DNA of 64,000 bases from Bremia lactucae (lineage: Eukaryota > Oomycota > Peronosporomycetes > Peronosporales > Peronosporaceae): assembly GCF_004359215.1 (NCBI RefSeq), contig NC_090624.1:1072579-1136578 (forward strand), written 5' to 3'. Shown piece by piece: positions 10,023 to 20,110 of the stretch (its first letter is position 1; every line of letters starts with the position of its first letter). The notes under the pieces were generated by a model. The model saw only the letters and a program-made list of their open reading frames with translations, was not told the origin of the DNA and did not search any database. A program made the translations under genes and the position numbers.

Positions 10023-10388
10023 GTTACGGCATTTCTCTACGGTGTCATGAAAGAAGTCGTATATTGTGTCGTTCTAGAAGGAGTGAAAGTTGGTGATAGC
10101 TTTGATTGTTTCAAGCTCGTAAAGGCAATTTATGGTCTTAAGCAAGCCTCGCGTGTGTGGAATGAGACTTTCAATAATTGTCTTTGCTTAATCGGTTTTC
10201 AAGTACCATCTTTGATCCGGATTTGTACATCAGGATTTCTGAAGGGTATGGTGTGTTTCTGCTAGTGTACATCGACGATGTTTCTGGTAACTGAGAGCTC
10301 CATCAAGCTTATCGCGCGAGCCAAAAAGATTTGAAGATGCGCTTCGAGATGACTGACAGCGGCAAGTGTGCGTTTGGCTTAGGTATTG
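10023..10388 (+). pseudogene. Copia-A RT, continuation after the nested element
   Basis: Resumes the interrupted RT with TAFLYGVMKEVVYCVV, then LVKAIYGLKQASRVWNETF and a shifted YIDDV region near 10270, and ends FEMTDSGKCAFGLGI at 10388. Together with 3842-6143 it is one ancestral Copia-A copy. The catalytic YVDD has become YIDD and the frame is lost around it. It is interrupted again by an LTR at 10389. Confidence 0.8.
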
Positions 10389-10768
10389 TGTAAAGGTGTC
10401 CCGTTACATAAATATAATTTCCTACAAGAGAAATAACTGATGTTGTCTCCTATGAGAGGAATTAAATAAAGAAGTTCAAAGTTATATCTTTAGTAATTTT
10501 GATTTGATCGTTCCAGTATTCCCAAATTTGGTAATATTGACGCAATAAGACAAGTTCTATTGATTGGTTGATTTAAGTTTAAATCAACCCTGCCAACTCT
10601 TGTAAGACATGATTGTTCGGTGCGCAAGTGGGCGCCCTACATAGTTGTTGTTGATATGATAAAGTCAGTAGTAGATAGAAGATAATCAAGGCGCCTTACC
10701 TTAACTGTAATCAGTGAAGGTTGTCTAGTACTGTTAGCAGTACTAGCGAAAGGGTATTCCGTTAGTCA
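10389..10768 (+). repeat. solo gypsy LTR inserted in Copia-A RT
   Basis: Starts TGTAAAGGTGTCCCGTTACAT and is homologous, in opposite orientation, to the Gyp-3 LTR at 31448-31968 (shared blocks GATTGGTTGATTTAAG and CCCGTTACAT). Copia-A coding sequence lies on both sides. No clean target duplication is left, and about 15 bases of the host gene are missing. Confidence 0.75.
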
Positions 10769-10848
10769 ATAACGCCGATGGCAGTGTCACCTTATCCACA
10801 AGGCGCTAGATTAAAATATTGAAGCGTTCTGGTATGGACGACTGCAAG
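10769..10848 (+). pseudogene. Copia-A RT scrap after solo LTR
   Basis: DGSVTLSTRR then INILKRSGMDDCK, matching the region just after RT in Copia-A (ILKRFGMDDCK at 57680). It stops abruptly where Copia-B integrase begins. Confidence 0.65.
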
Positions 10849-11597
10849 AGTACGAGTCAGCCAAGTTCGTCGAATTCTGCGCTAGTCGAGGTGTCGTCCA
10901 GAAGTATACGCCTCCGTACACGCTTGAACTTAATGGTGTCGCGGAAAGGATGAACCGGACCCCGGTCGAATGTGCAAGGTGCATGATTGAGCATGCTCGT
11001 TTGGCCAAGTCGTACTTGGGCATAGCAGTCACGATGGCAGCATTTCTCCGTAATCGTCTACCAACTCGTGCTCAAAATTCGCATAAGACTCCGTACGAAG
11101 AAAGAAGCGTATTCTGGCAAATTTTAAGGTGTTTGGTTGCCATGCATATGTGCATGTGCCCAAGAAAAGATAAAAAAAAATTGGATTCACAAGCCATCTT
11201 GTGTTATTTTCTAATTTTTTTCGAACACGAGAAGGCATATCGGTCCGAGCAGCTATCAACACGCCGGATTATGATAAGTCGGGATGTAAAGTTTATAGAA
11301 TACAATTGACAGTGGCAGAAACTCCAGATGACGATTTTTGCAGCGAATGCGAGGCGACAGACAGCGAATACAACGACGAAGATATCCAAGAGCGGTCGTC
11401 CAGAACATCGGGGAGCAACGAACTGTCGCATCAAGAGCAAGTACGCGAGTCTGAGCGGCCAATGCGGACTTTGTGCCAGGTTTGAACCGTTTACTTGAGG
11501 ACCCAGCCGCTCGAAAACATGTCGCGACCGCCAAATGCGAAGCGTAATGCGCCTGTAATTCGCTCAAGTGGAGTGCCACAGAGACCGACCCAAAGAC
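10849..11597 (+). pseudogene. Copia-B integrase fragment
   Basis: Starts in the middle of the integrase core (SAKFVEFCASRGVVQKYT) and contains the block with the catalytic glutamate, NGVAERMNRTPVECARCM (10935-10988), then AFLRNRLPTRAQ, the GCHAYVHVPKK region in a shifted frame, and an acidic linker (TPDDDFCSECEATDSEYN). The upstream part of integrase with the two aspartates is missing. RT is absent: the fragment runs straight into an LTR at 11598, so it is a deletion product. Confidence 0.78.
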
Positions 11598-11888
11598 TGT
11601 TGCCGATAAGCACCTCGAGCGGTAAGTTGCGCACAAGCGGCAACTGAAGGAGCGTACTGCAAGCCGATACAAGAGGAGCTTAAAGATACCGTTAAGCTCG
11701 GCAATAACGATCAGTACAGGTAATAACCGGTAATGACGTCATAGGGATGACGTCACATGCTCTAGAATTTCTTAATGCAGTGATTGACTAAGAGTAATGA
11801 TTGTCGTAGACGATAGGTTTGCCAACTAAGAACTTTAGTATATTTACTTTGTATTTTGCCGACTTCGCTCACTTGACCTTTCACATCA
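11598..11888 (+). repeat. Copia-B4 LTR
   Basis: 291 bases from TGTTGCCGATAAGCACC to CTTTCACATCA. It carries TGACGTCA at 11734-11741 and 11748-11755, and the initiator-like GCTCACTTGACC near 11866. The PBS beyond it is degenerate (GTTTAGGAGACA). Confidence 0.78.
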
Positions 11889-13030
11889 GTTTAGGAGACA
11901 AGCTCCGCCAGCTCTGCCTTCTTCATCTCAGACGCTGCCTTCGCTATCATGCACGCCTCCACGCAAAGTCGGATCAATAAATTCGACGGCACCAACTTTC
12001 ACACGTGGGAGTTCAAGATGCAGATGGTGCTGAAGAAAAGCAAGTAAGCAAGTGGGGAGATCAAGCTGGAGCACTGAACAAATGCGGTGGACCAGGAGAC
12101 CTTCAAGAGGAAGTCTCGAAAGGCACTGGCGATAATCTGTCTTGCGATGGAAGACTCGCAGCTGCTGCTGGTCCGATCTCAAGTGGTGCGCATGATGCAT
12201 GGTCACGACTGAGCCTCGCGGGCAAGCTCTTTCTTCGTCGAAGGCTCTTCACAACTATGATGGAAGAAGGTGATGATGTCTTAGAGCACATCAACAAGAT
12301 CAAGACGCTAGCGGAGCAGCTCATGCTCTGGGTGCCCCGGTGAGCGAAGACGACTTGGTTATCACGCTTATTGGGAGCCTTCGTGACTCGTTCCAATTTC
12401 TAATCACGGCGTTGGAATCGCCTGCGGACACGTTGACGTGGAAACTGGTGACGTCTCGACTCCTACGCGAAGACATGAAGGGCAAGGAACAGGGCGGCGA
12501 CGGAACTGCGTCTGGTCAAGCGTTTATGATGAAGGATGCTTAGCACAATGAATGGCCGGTGAAAAAGAAGACTCGTGCGTGCCATAATTGCGACAAACAA
12601 GGACATTGGGTCGCGTGTTGCCCATCGCGAGTCCAGAATGACGCAGAGTGATATCGGTCGCAGCGTGCAAACTTCGCACAGATTGAAGATTCTGGCCGCT
12701 ATATTGTCTCAGTTGGCGATAGCAGCGGCTCTGCGAAGCCGAACGATGTATGGCTGGTCGACTTGGGGCAACGCAGCACATGCAAAGTTCGAAGAAGTTC
12801 ATGCGGAACTACAAGGTCTTCTTGCGGATGACGGTGTAGTCCAAGCTATCGATAGCGGTGACATCGTCATGTTGATGAAGACTACGAAGGGGGTGAAGAA
12901 GGGTTGCTAACAAACTTTTGGCACATTCTGAAGGAATCGCGAAAAAAAAATTCCGTCAATTATTTTACCAAGGACGTTAGGCCTGTCGTATTTGACACGA
13001 AAGGGTGCTTCGCAGAAACAAAATCGTCGA
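11889..13030 (+). pseudogene. Copia-B gag and protease relic
   Basis: Gag of the Copia-B type in several frames: RINKFDGTNF-like start near 11970, then EDDLVITLIGSLRDSFQFL (12346-12402), WKLVTSRLLREDMKGKEQG, and an intact CCHC knuckle CHNCDKQGHWVACC at 12580-12621. The protease region VWLVDLGQRS (12749-12778) has lost the DSGA motif (SG changed to LG). It ends at the LTR at 13031 without integrase or RT. The element is therefore a gag-only remnant lying between two LTRs of different subtypes. Confidence 0.8.
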
Positions 13031-13346
13031 TGTTGTTAAGGACCACACCAGACTAATCGGTAATTACCGGTAATCATCGACATAGCACGACAGCGATCCT
13101 CTACATACGACAGCGCAACAGATGGTTCCGCGAAGCATCGATAATCATTTTTAAGATGAACGATGATCAGCTTCAAGATGGGCGACCTCCACACGGTAGA
13201 AGCCGATCGGCTAGAATGGATGTAGCCAATTAGTAAATCCAGTAGAGTATCCAGTAGGCTTAGAGGTAGCAAACAGTTTGTGAACTGAGGACCTTAAAAA
13301 TATACTTCACATTCTGCCAACAGTTCTCAAACGACTTTATACAATA
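13031..13346 (+). repeat. Copia-B2 LTR
   Basis: Starts TGTTGTTAAGGACC and parallels the LTRs at 49893 and 54197 (shared ATCATCGACAT, CAGATGGTTCCGC, AGAGTATCCAGTAGG). It ends near CTTTATACAATA, followed by a degenerate PBS/start GGTTTTGCCCAAG. Confidence 0.75.
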
Positions 13347-13774
13347 GGTTTTGCCCAAGCCGCGCGAATTCTTAAGATGAAAGAAATTTATTAAAGCTCA
13401 AGCCTTCCCTACCCAAGGCTCTGCCTTCGCTGTTACCATGGACGCCTCTACGCCAAATCGAACAATCACTTTCCACCATTTGCATCTTAAGTTTCCAGGT
13501 GGGAAAGTTTGTACCATCGAATTTATCCTGTGGGAAGTGGCAAAAGGGGGAAATAAAGATTGAGCACTGCACGAACACACTGGACCACTCGACTTTCAAG
13601 AGGAAGTCTCGTAAGGCACTGGCGATAGTCTGGTCGGTTCGGCAAGTGGATAGATTAATGCGAAGACGATTTAGTAATCGCGTTTTTGGGAAGTTTAAAC
13701 GATTCATACGCCTTCCTCATCATGGCATTGAAGTCGAGAGCTGACTCGCTTTCCTGGGAGCTTGTGACGGCTCG
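13347..13774 (+). pseudogene. Copia-B gag N-terminal relic with a microinversion
   Basis: Reads MDASTPNRTI, then a ~60-base block (about 13470-13530) that encodes KFDGTNFPTWKLKMQMVE only on the opposite strand, then continues forward with KGEIKIEHCTNTLDHSTF and KRKSRKALAI. The inverted block is exactly the piece missing between the flanks. It ends with SWELVTAR, where a solo LTR is inserted at 13775, and resumes at 14058. Confidence 0.78.
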
Positions 13775-14057
13775 TGTAACGGGGCCACATGTGACCGGTG
13801 TACTGACACACTAAGGCTATTGTGACTATGTAATACAATCAATGTGTGTGTCAGTACATAATGGAATATAGCTGGATTACCGTTGTGACTTAGATAGGTA
13901 CGAATGACACTCGCCTCAAGTACGGAGTCTTGATATTCAAAAGTACTAAATTAGTAGCATTTAGTAGCCTAATTATTACTGTAGTTAGATTGCTAAAAGA
14001 GCTTAATATGTAACAGTTTAGAACTTCCTCTGTAAGTTGCTGTGTGACCCTGTCACA
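13775..14057 (+). repeat. solo gypsy LTR with perfect 5-bp target duplication
   Basis: 283 bases from TGTAACGGGGCCACATG to GACCCTGTCACA (TG...CA). GCTCG flanks it on both sides (13770-13774 and 14058-14062). The copia gag frame ELVTARLLYEDMKR is restored when it is removed. It is homologous to the ends of the LTRs at 1320 and 31448. It arose by LTR-LTR recombination or as an isolated insertion remnant. Confidence 0.9.
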
Positions 14058-14240
14058 GCTCGGCTTCTTTATGAGGACATGAAGCGAAACCAACAAGGTG
14101 GCGGCGTCGATGGATCTGCGCCCAACCAAGGCCAAGCATTTATGCTGAGCGAGCAAGGAAAGTGTACAGGACGACTACCAGTGAAGGCCAATAGCGCCTG
14201 TCACTACTGGATGAGCGTGGGTATTAAATCGCCAAGTGCC
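14058..14240 (+). pseudogene. Copia-B gag, continuation after solo LTR
   Basis: ARLLYEDMKRNQQGGGVD, then NQGQAFMLSEQGK and a decayed knuckle (SACHYWMSVGIKSPSA) that has lost two of its ligands. It ends at a copia LTR. Confidence 0.75.
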
Positions 14241-14428
14241 TGATGTTCAGGTAGTGTCTCGAGCAGCAACGTTACCGGTAAGTACTAGTAATGGTCTACC
14301 GATGGAGGTTGGTTGTCCGAAGGTGGTTTTCCGAAGGCAGTTGTCTGACGCTGGGTATGACGTAATTGGAACGACGTCATTGGAAGCTTCGAGAAGGTTT
14401 TAAATAATTTCTAAGTACCTGTATTGGA
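14241..14428 (+). repeat. Copia-B1 LTR, 3'-truncated
   Basis: TGATGTTCAGGTAGTGTC start, GTTACCGGTAAGTACTAG and decayed TGACGT(A)A boxes near 14358. Cut off by gypsy LTR sequence at 14429. Confidence 0.7.
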
Positions 14429-14632
14429 ATGTCCCGTTACGTAAGTATTACTTCTTAAGAAATAATAATTAATATTATGTTTTATGAAAGGAAATAAGCA
14501 AAGAAGTGCAAATAATTATCTTTATGAATTATTTGACTTAATAGTTCTAATATTACCAATTTGGTTATATTGATGCAATAAGACATTATATCTATTGATT
14601 GGTTCATTTAAGTTTAACTAAACCCCGCCAGA
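14429..14632 (+). repeat. gypsy LTR fragment
   Basis: ATGTCCCGTTACGTAAG start, homologous to the first ~200 bases of the solo LTR at 10389 (shared GATGCAATAAGAC and GATTGGTTCATTTAAG). It is missing its 3' half and joins Gyp-1 pol directly. Confidence 0.72.
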
Positions 14633-16509
14633 TCGACTAAAGAGTTGGTCGTAGAGGATCTCCTGTGGTAGCGCAACCACAGCTAGAGGCAGTTGGGAAA
14701 GATACTCCTAAATAATTTCTTTGGGAATAAGTCCCCGGAAACCTGTGGTGAAAGGTTCCCAGGTACTTTTGAAAATAAGTTCCAAAGAAGAACTGGGACA
14801 ATAGATGTCTTAGTAACGAATAAATCAAGTGTAAGCGCTTATACACTTGATCTAATAGCGCCTCTGAAGCTAACTTCGGAGATAACTGAGTTGCCAACCG
14901 AAACGGTGTCTTGCGTGGTCTACGTAGTGGCAGAGTCAAGCGGATATGCGTACTTGTCACGGATGACAACCACGTGGCCGATATCGGTCAGCAATAGTAT
15001 TTCCTGAGAACGAACGTGTTCTTAGCAGCTCATTGATGGACGGAATTGTCCTCGATGAGAAGACTCGGATTGAACTTTCTACGTCCCAATCCTGGGAGTG
15101 TTTAAAGACAAACCCTTTCTATAAGGATTAAATAGAATTTAAAGATGTATTCTCTGAATCAGTACCGTGTGAGTTGCCTAAAGATAAAGGGACTCGACAC
15201 GAAATTGACGTTCGAAATACTGTGTCATGAAGCAATGGCATTGTCTCGTGAACAAGTACTAGTGATCGTCAAATTCTTCGCCGATCGCTTAGCAGCGGGC
15301 CATATGAGAGAATTAACTTTCCCACATAGCTCTCCGGCCTTCTGTGTGCGTAAGCAACATGAGATTGCGGATCGTGCATGCGTTTAATAAATTGAGCGCT
15401 GCAACTGTACCGGCCCAAACGCCGATACCACGAAAAGACGTAATCATTGATGATATGTCAAAGAGTAATATCTTTTCGTCAATGGATCTGTTAGATGCTT
15501 TCTATCAGACCCTTATGCGTGAACAAGGTATCCCGTTCACAGCAGTAAGCCCCCCAAGTGGTATGCTATGGGTTGGCTAGTCATGCCACAGGGACTTAGT
15601 AATGCCTCTGAGACATTAAACAGATGTGTAACCACGCTGTTAAGATCGGTGCGGGATTTCACACCGAGTTATTTTGATGATCTTTTCGTTCGGTAGCAGA
15701 GCCATGAATGGAAAGTCAGACGTTGAAGTTCATCGTACCCACGTCCAAAAGGTTCTTACACTTATGCGTTAGCGCAAGTTGTATGCAAATCTCAAGATGT
15801 GTATATTCGCTGTAAGCGAAATACCACATCTTGGGTGCATCGTGGGTAAACACGGTGTACGCCCGGATTCGGAAAAGATCAAGGCGATCACCAATTGGCC
15901 TGTGCCAGTCGATGTAAAGGGACTTTGAAAGTTCCTCGGCTTAGCGGCGTGCCTGCAAAAGTACTAACACCAAAGTGACAGTACACCTTTCTTCTTTGTT
16001 GAAAAAAATGTAAAGTGGTCATGGAACGCTGATTGTCAGCGTTCCTTTGAGGGTATGAAGCAAAAGACCATTTCATGTGGTCAGTGACGCCAGCTATTGT
16101 GCAACCGGCTTTGCGTTAATGCAATATGACAGACGCCGCAGAGCGCGTCGTCTGTTATCAATCGCGTCAGTTTCAACCAGCTGAACGACCATCCATTGAA
16201 TAACAAGGAACTCCTTTTCATTAGATATGCACTGGCTAGATTTAAGGTCTATCTCTTGGGAGATAGACCGTTGTATATACGGCCCATACGTCTTTATGCA
16301 CGGCCGAAAATGGTCCACACCTCTCACAAAGGAAGGCGAGATGGTTGTCTTTCTTCGCGGAGTATAACTTCTCCGTGGCGTCGCTGATGCCCTTTCGCGC
16401 CGGCACGATTTTGAGTCGGCTGTGTATATCAACAGTGAGCATAAGCCAACTGTTGCAACAATATGTGTTCCGTACTCGACGACGTTAGAGGAGCTTATCA
16501 ACAAGATAA
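14633..16509 (+). pseudogene. Gyp-1 pol, plus-strand arm: linker, RT, RNase H
   Basis: Ty3/gypsy pol from the protease-RT linker (DVLVTNKSSVSAYTLDL at 14806) through RT: ILCHEAMALSREQVLV, FADRLAAGHMRE, AQTPIPRKDVIIDDMS (15414-15461) and the catalytic YFDD at 15670-15681. RNase H (DASYCATGFALMQYD-like, about 16087) follows and it stops in the spacer before integrase at 16504. Multiple shared lesions with the minus-strand arm at 24360-26240 show the two arms are copies of one decayed original. It joins a reversed LTR piece at 16510. Confidence 0.85.
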
Positions 16510-16610
16510 GGCTTCTTTATTTATTTTTTCTCATAGGAAATTTTTTTATTGTTCCTCTTGTAGGAATAATATGAATGCAACAGGACACCCCGTTTCATCA
16601 CCCCCCTTAA
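16510..16610 (-). repeat. Gyp-1 3' LTR start and polypurine tract
   Basis: On the minus strand the LTR begins TGAAACGGGGTGTCCTG at 16597 and is cut at about 16510. Immediately upstream (16598-16610) is TTAAGGGGGGTGA, a classical polypurine tract. It places the antisense ORF at 16743-18290 inside a minus-strand Gyp-1, between integrase and the 3' LTR. Confidence 0.82.
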
Positions 16611-16742
16611 CCAACAGTCACTATAGTGACTGATGTGTGGCGACAGGAAAATACTGTTATGTATTTCCCTGTAATTTTGCATAATTGGTCTTTATTTTAA
16701 ATTCCGATTTTATTTGCATTATTGGTTTTGACCAAAATCAAC

Positions 16743-18290
16743 ATGGCGAAAAATAAGTCTGTGCGCGTGGCCCGTGAGGCCGCAAAGCTGGTAGCTCCAC
16801 AGATCAGTGCAGCCGTTGGAAATGCAAATGTTTCAGTAGACGCATTAGCGTCTACTGTGGGGAATAAGTCACCTCCTACTCCATTGGAGGTGACTGGAAT
16901 ATGTCATCTTTTGATGCCATTGCAGGTGATGGTGGCTAGTCAACTGCTAAACAATTGTAGGGGACTGGTCGAAGTCACCGTCAGCGCCCGACCCAGTGGC
17001 TACTGTGAAGGCCGCCGGATCACTCGGGACCGAGTACGTTTAACCTTTGGTCCTGACGTAACAACTAAAGAGGTGATGACGAGGTTGTTCGACTCGTCGA
17101 ACTTATTTCGTGGGGAGTTATCTTATGATGACTCCATGGGCGACGATCACTCTGGTAGCGTTAGTATGCGTCACGAGGAACTAAGTGACCGTTAAAGGAA
17201 GAATGGTAGTGGTGTGCTAGTTTGCATCACCAGGAAAGGAGTACTTTTAAAGATCGTTCAGAGAGCCATGTTAACGTTAACGTTAACATGAGCCAACAGG
17301 AGAGGGGACACGATACGTTGCGATTCGCTCCCGAAAACAAACATTAGTTGCCCTCTAAAGGTAACCTAACTCGTTGGTCTGGTATGGCCAACGATGGAAA
17401 TCATATTCCGTTGTTCGAACCATCCAGGCTGCACACGCCTGATGAGGATGAAACGGAATTCTTCATCGATGCCTTTTCCGGCGTTGGTGGTACACTTGTA
17501 AGCGGGCAAAGGATGTCAATCTCTGTTCATAGTTTGGATAGCCTTTTACAGAACGTGCACAACATAGGTCGTGAGGTCTGGCTTGACAAACTGGATGCTT
17601 TCCGTGAACGATTCGAGAAACGTACCGTAGTCGGTGCACGCTAAAGCTGCACCGTTCGTGTAGAGAGGCAGGGATACCTTGCCTCTATTTGGAGAACTCA
17701 TGTCGATGCTGTTGTAAAGGCCCAGGTCATGCCCCTAAGGAAGAATACTCCTATAGATATCCTCAGTGGACTACGCTCATCTCTTGTGAAGTGCGCATAG
17801 AGATTGAGGTCATCCAATCCTTTTACGAGCGCGGTAAGTGTTCGTTCTCTGATGGACCCTCTGTTGAGGAGGATAGGTCTCGTCGTACTGTCGAACGAGA
17901 CCCGGTGGACACCCTCGCCAACGAACGAGATAACTCGCTAGAACTCTCTCTAGAGGTCTTAACAAGGAAACGCCAATGGATGAGGAGGGGGTGGAAAATC
18001 GGGTTTGCCTCTTTTGACGAACCCGAATCAACATGTGATTTGGATTACACCCTTCATTATTTGAGGGAAGACATTGATCACGAGCGATTCCGTCGCCACA
18101 AGTTAGCGATGGCGGGGACATCAGTCACTTCAAAACGAGCTGGTGACAGCTCGTCAGAAGATCTCTTCCGTGGAGGAAAAAGTGTATCGTCTGGTTCACG
18201 AGAATCAGACTCTGTCCCGAGACCATATAGCTTTGGCTCGAGATCATCAGGCCCTGGCGGATGGATGCCCTAGATCGTTCCGGAGTAATC
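16743..18290 (+). pseudogene. additional antisense ORF (aORF) of Gyp-1, copy 1
   Basis: A coding region on the strand opposite to Gyp-1 pol. The ATG at 16743 gives MAKNKSVRVAREAAKL and is open for 150 codons to 17195. Further open blocks follow in shifted frames: 17348-17644 (HTPDEDETEFFIDAF, DKLDAFRERFEKR), 17689-18273 (WKIGFASFDEPESTCD, YLREDIDHERF) and the coiled-coil-like end ISSVEEKVYRLVHENQT, then HIALARDHQALAD (about 18150-18270). Total about 500 codons before decay. No known domain is recognised. It lacks the CCHC knuckle and any gag signature, and Gyp-1 has its own sense gag. It converges on the integrase C-terminus at 18290. Similar in position to antisense ORFs known in some plant gypsy elements. 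Function unknown. Confidence 0.65.
17267..17290. repeat. perfect 24-bp palindrome in aORF
   Basis: Three overlapping GTTAAC units flanked by CAT/ATG make a perfect 24-base palindrome. The second copy is at 21720-21743. The homologous 44-45 kb copy has a decayed version. Confidence 0.85.
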
Positions 18291-20110
18291 CGGAATCGGA
18301 AAGAAGCCTCGGAGTGATGGTACGGGCGGAGACGCTCAACATAAAATGTAGGATGCGTACGAATCCTACGAGACAGCTCGATCTGTATGCATTGCCTTGG
18401 CGGGGCAGTACACGGAACGGGACGATATACTTGGCCAGTAATGTATAACTGCCCACATTCGTCACTACATGGTTTGCTAGATTTTCCCGTAGACAATTGG
18501 ACAAGGTCGTTAACATTTACTGACATAATGTTTGCTCTCTCATTTTTGTCAAAATTCCGTTTCTGTCGGTCCACCGCATTAGCGATGGAATCTTGTATAA
18601 AACTGACAACTGTTTCTCTAGCTAGCAGAATCACCTGCTGACTCGGCTTTATTTTTCTTCTTCGGTGCGACCGATTCGCACTGCGAAAATGTCAATCTCC
18701 TCATAATTGAGATCATTACTGTTCTCACTAGTATCATTATTTTCGATGCTGAGTCTTTCAGCATCGTTATCAAAGTCAGCAATGGCATTATTGTCCTTAT
18801 GAGTTTGTCCACTTCAATATTGATTAAATCAACATTGGTATTCTTTGCATTGATCTTAGGGCCAATGCATGATGAGCTAGAGCTAGATGATTCTTTGTTG
18901 AGCGAGCCTATCCCCCTTGAATAAGAGTCGCTCTTAAAAACAATGTGGGTGAGTTCACGTAAAGCGGTATGCTTTGTAGAAGCATGCACTGAATTGTTGA
19001 TGGCAACTTCTACTATCGACAAGAACTCGCTCCAACTCTTAAACGAGCGGACGTATCCCCGAAGTATCTACAAGATACGATTTCGACGCTTCGTCGTCTG
19101 GCCATCTGTTTCAGAATGATTCGAAGTTAATATTTTTACTGATTTGAACACAGTTTGCCAAACTGTAAGTAATGGGGCGCGTAGGCACGGTGCCGACGCA
19201 TCACGTGAGCCACCACTCGGTTGAATGTCTCTCTTGCGGCAGACTTTTCGTCTGCCGTAGTATCCTCCTCTCCCGCAGCACTAGATGTTGCGGGTGGTGG
19301 TGGGAAGCGTCGTTTGACGCGAGTTGACCCTGAGCTTGGCGCTCGAAAACGTCGCGCCGTAAATCTAGGGTCTCGATCTGAGACCAGTTCACGAGGTAAC
19401 CCATGGAGTCGGAATATGGTGTCAACAAAGACACGAGCACAGCCTTTGGCTGTGATCGACTACGGTACTGCAGCAAGATGTACCATTTCGCTGAAACGAT
19501 CAACAAACACAAGAATACCATTATTCTTGTGATCATCTTGGGAAAATCCGATGACGAAGTCCATGGATATGGACTAAATACAGGCAAAGGTTGTAACGGA
19601 GCACGCGATGAAGCACTGGGCCTCACCTATTGACAAACGTATGTATTAGCGGACGAGATCATACTGGTGTGGCCAGCAGAAGTCGCGACTTATCGTGAGG
19701 AAGTCTTCTCACGTCCACGATGACCACTTATTGGTGAACCGTTGCATGCGCAAACGCAATTCATTATATGAAGACACGAGGTGTGTCGCCAGCAACGGCT
19801 GTATAGTACAAGAACCCATTGCGTTTTGTGTATCGATGTGTTGAGGATCGATACAATTTCAACAATCCTTTTCAGAATTGTTGGGATGGATTTCTAAGAT
19901 AATCCATCAACTCTTTAAGAGCCTTATCTTCTTAATAAGCTCTTCGAACGTCGTCAAGTAATGTTGACGACGGAACACTTATCGTTGCAAGAGTGGCCTT
20001 ATGCTCACTGTTCGCTTGCACAGCCGGCTCAAAATTGGGCCGGCGCCAAATGGCATCAGCGGTGACGTTAAGTCGTCCAATTTATAGTCCACAAAGAAGT
20101 AATACTCCGC
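18290..20110 (-). pseudogene. Gyp-1 integrase to RNase H, copy 1 (runs into gap)
   Basis: Minus strand, in pol order from the gap downward: RNase H end and spacer (19905-20110), decayed HHCC finger (19640-19760), integrase core (SMDFVIGF, VFVDRFSEMVHLAAVP, ELVSDRDPRFTA at about 19380-19560), a ~195-base insertion (19163-19358), then HSETDGQT, VEVAINNSVHASTKHT (18960-19010), an acidic linker, LARETVVSFIQDSIANAVD, and the C-terminal domain ending THPTFYVERLRPYHHSEAS (about 18300-18360). The catalytic aspartate region is present but the glutamate after DGQT is lost. Copy 2 is 22745-24590. Confidence 0.82.
19163..19358 (-). other. ~195-bp insertion in integrase core ending in an RT-like motif
   Basis: Between DPRFTA and the continuation QTVFKS, the minus strand encodes a Pro/Ala/Ser-rich stretch (RVKRRFPPPPATSSAAG, EEDTTADEKSAARE) and then TFNRVVAHVMRRHRAYAPHY. 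The last part matches the gypsy RT block that precedes the catalytic YxDD. The related integrase at 44340-44400 has no such insert. The same DNA motif is in Gyp-3 at 30190-30240. A second copy is at 23621-23816. Confidence 0.75.

Noticed and set aside
10384..10388. A target duplication for the LTR at 10389-10768
   Set aside because: The right flank lacks the matching 5 bases and about 15 host bases are missing.
16236..16266. Short perfect hairpin in Gyp-1 RNase H (GGTCTATCTC / GAGATAGACC)
   Set aside because: Arms are part of the normal VYLLGDRP coding sequence; not an added inverted copy.
17267..17290. The GTTAAC palindrome as a protein-binding operator or telomeric-type repeat
   Set aside because: Decayed in the 44-45 kb copy and no repetition beyond 24 bases; kept only as a repeat.
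18125..18290. Extension of the minus-strand integrase frame into the aORF as extra coding sequence
   Set aside because: It is the complement of the aORF coiled-coil region and is not conserved in copy 2; noted only as possible overlap.
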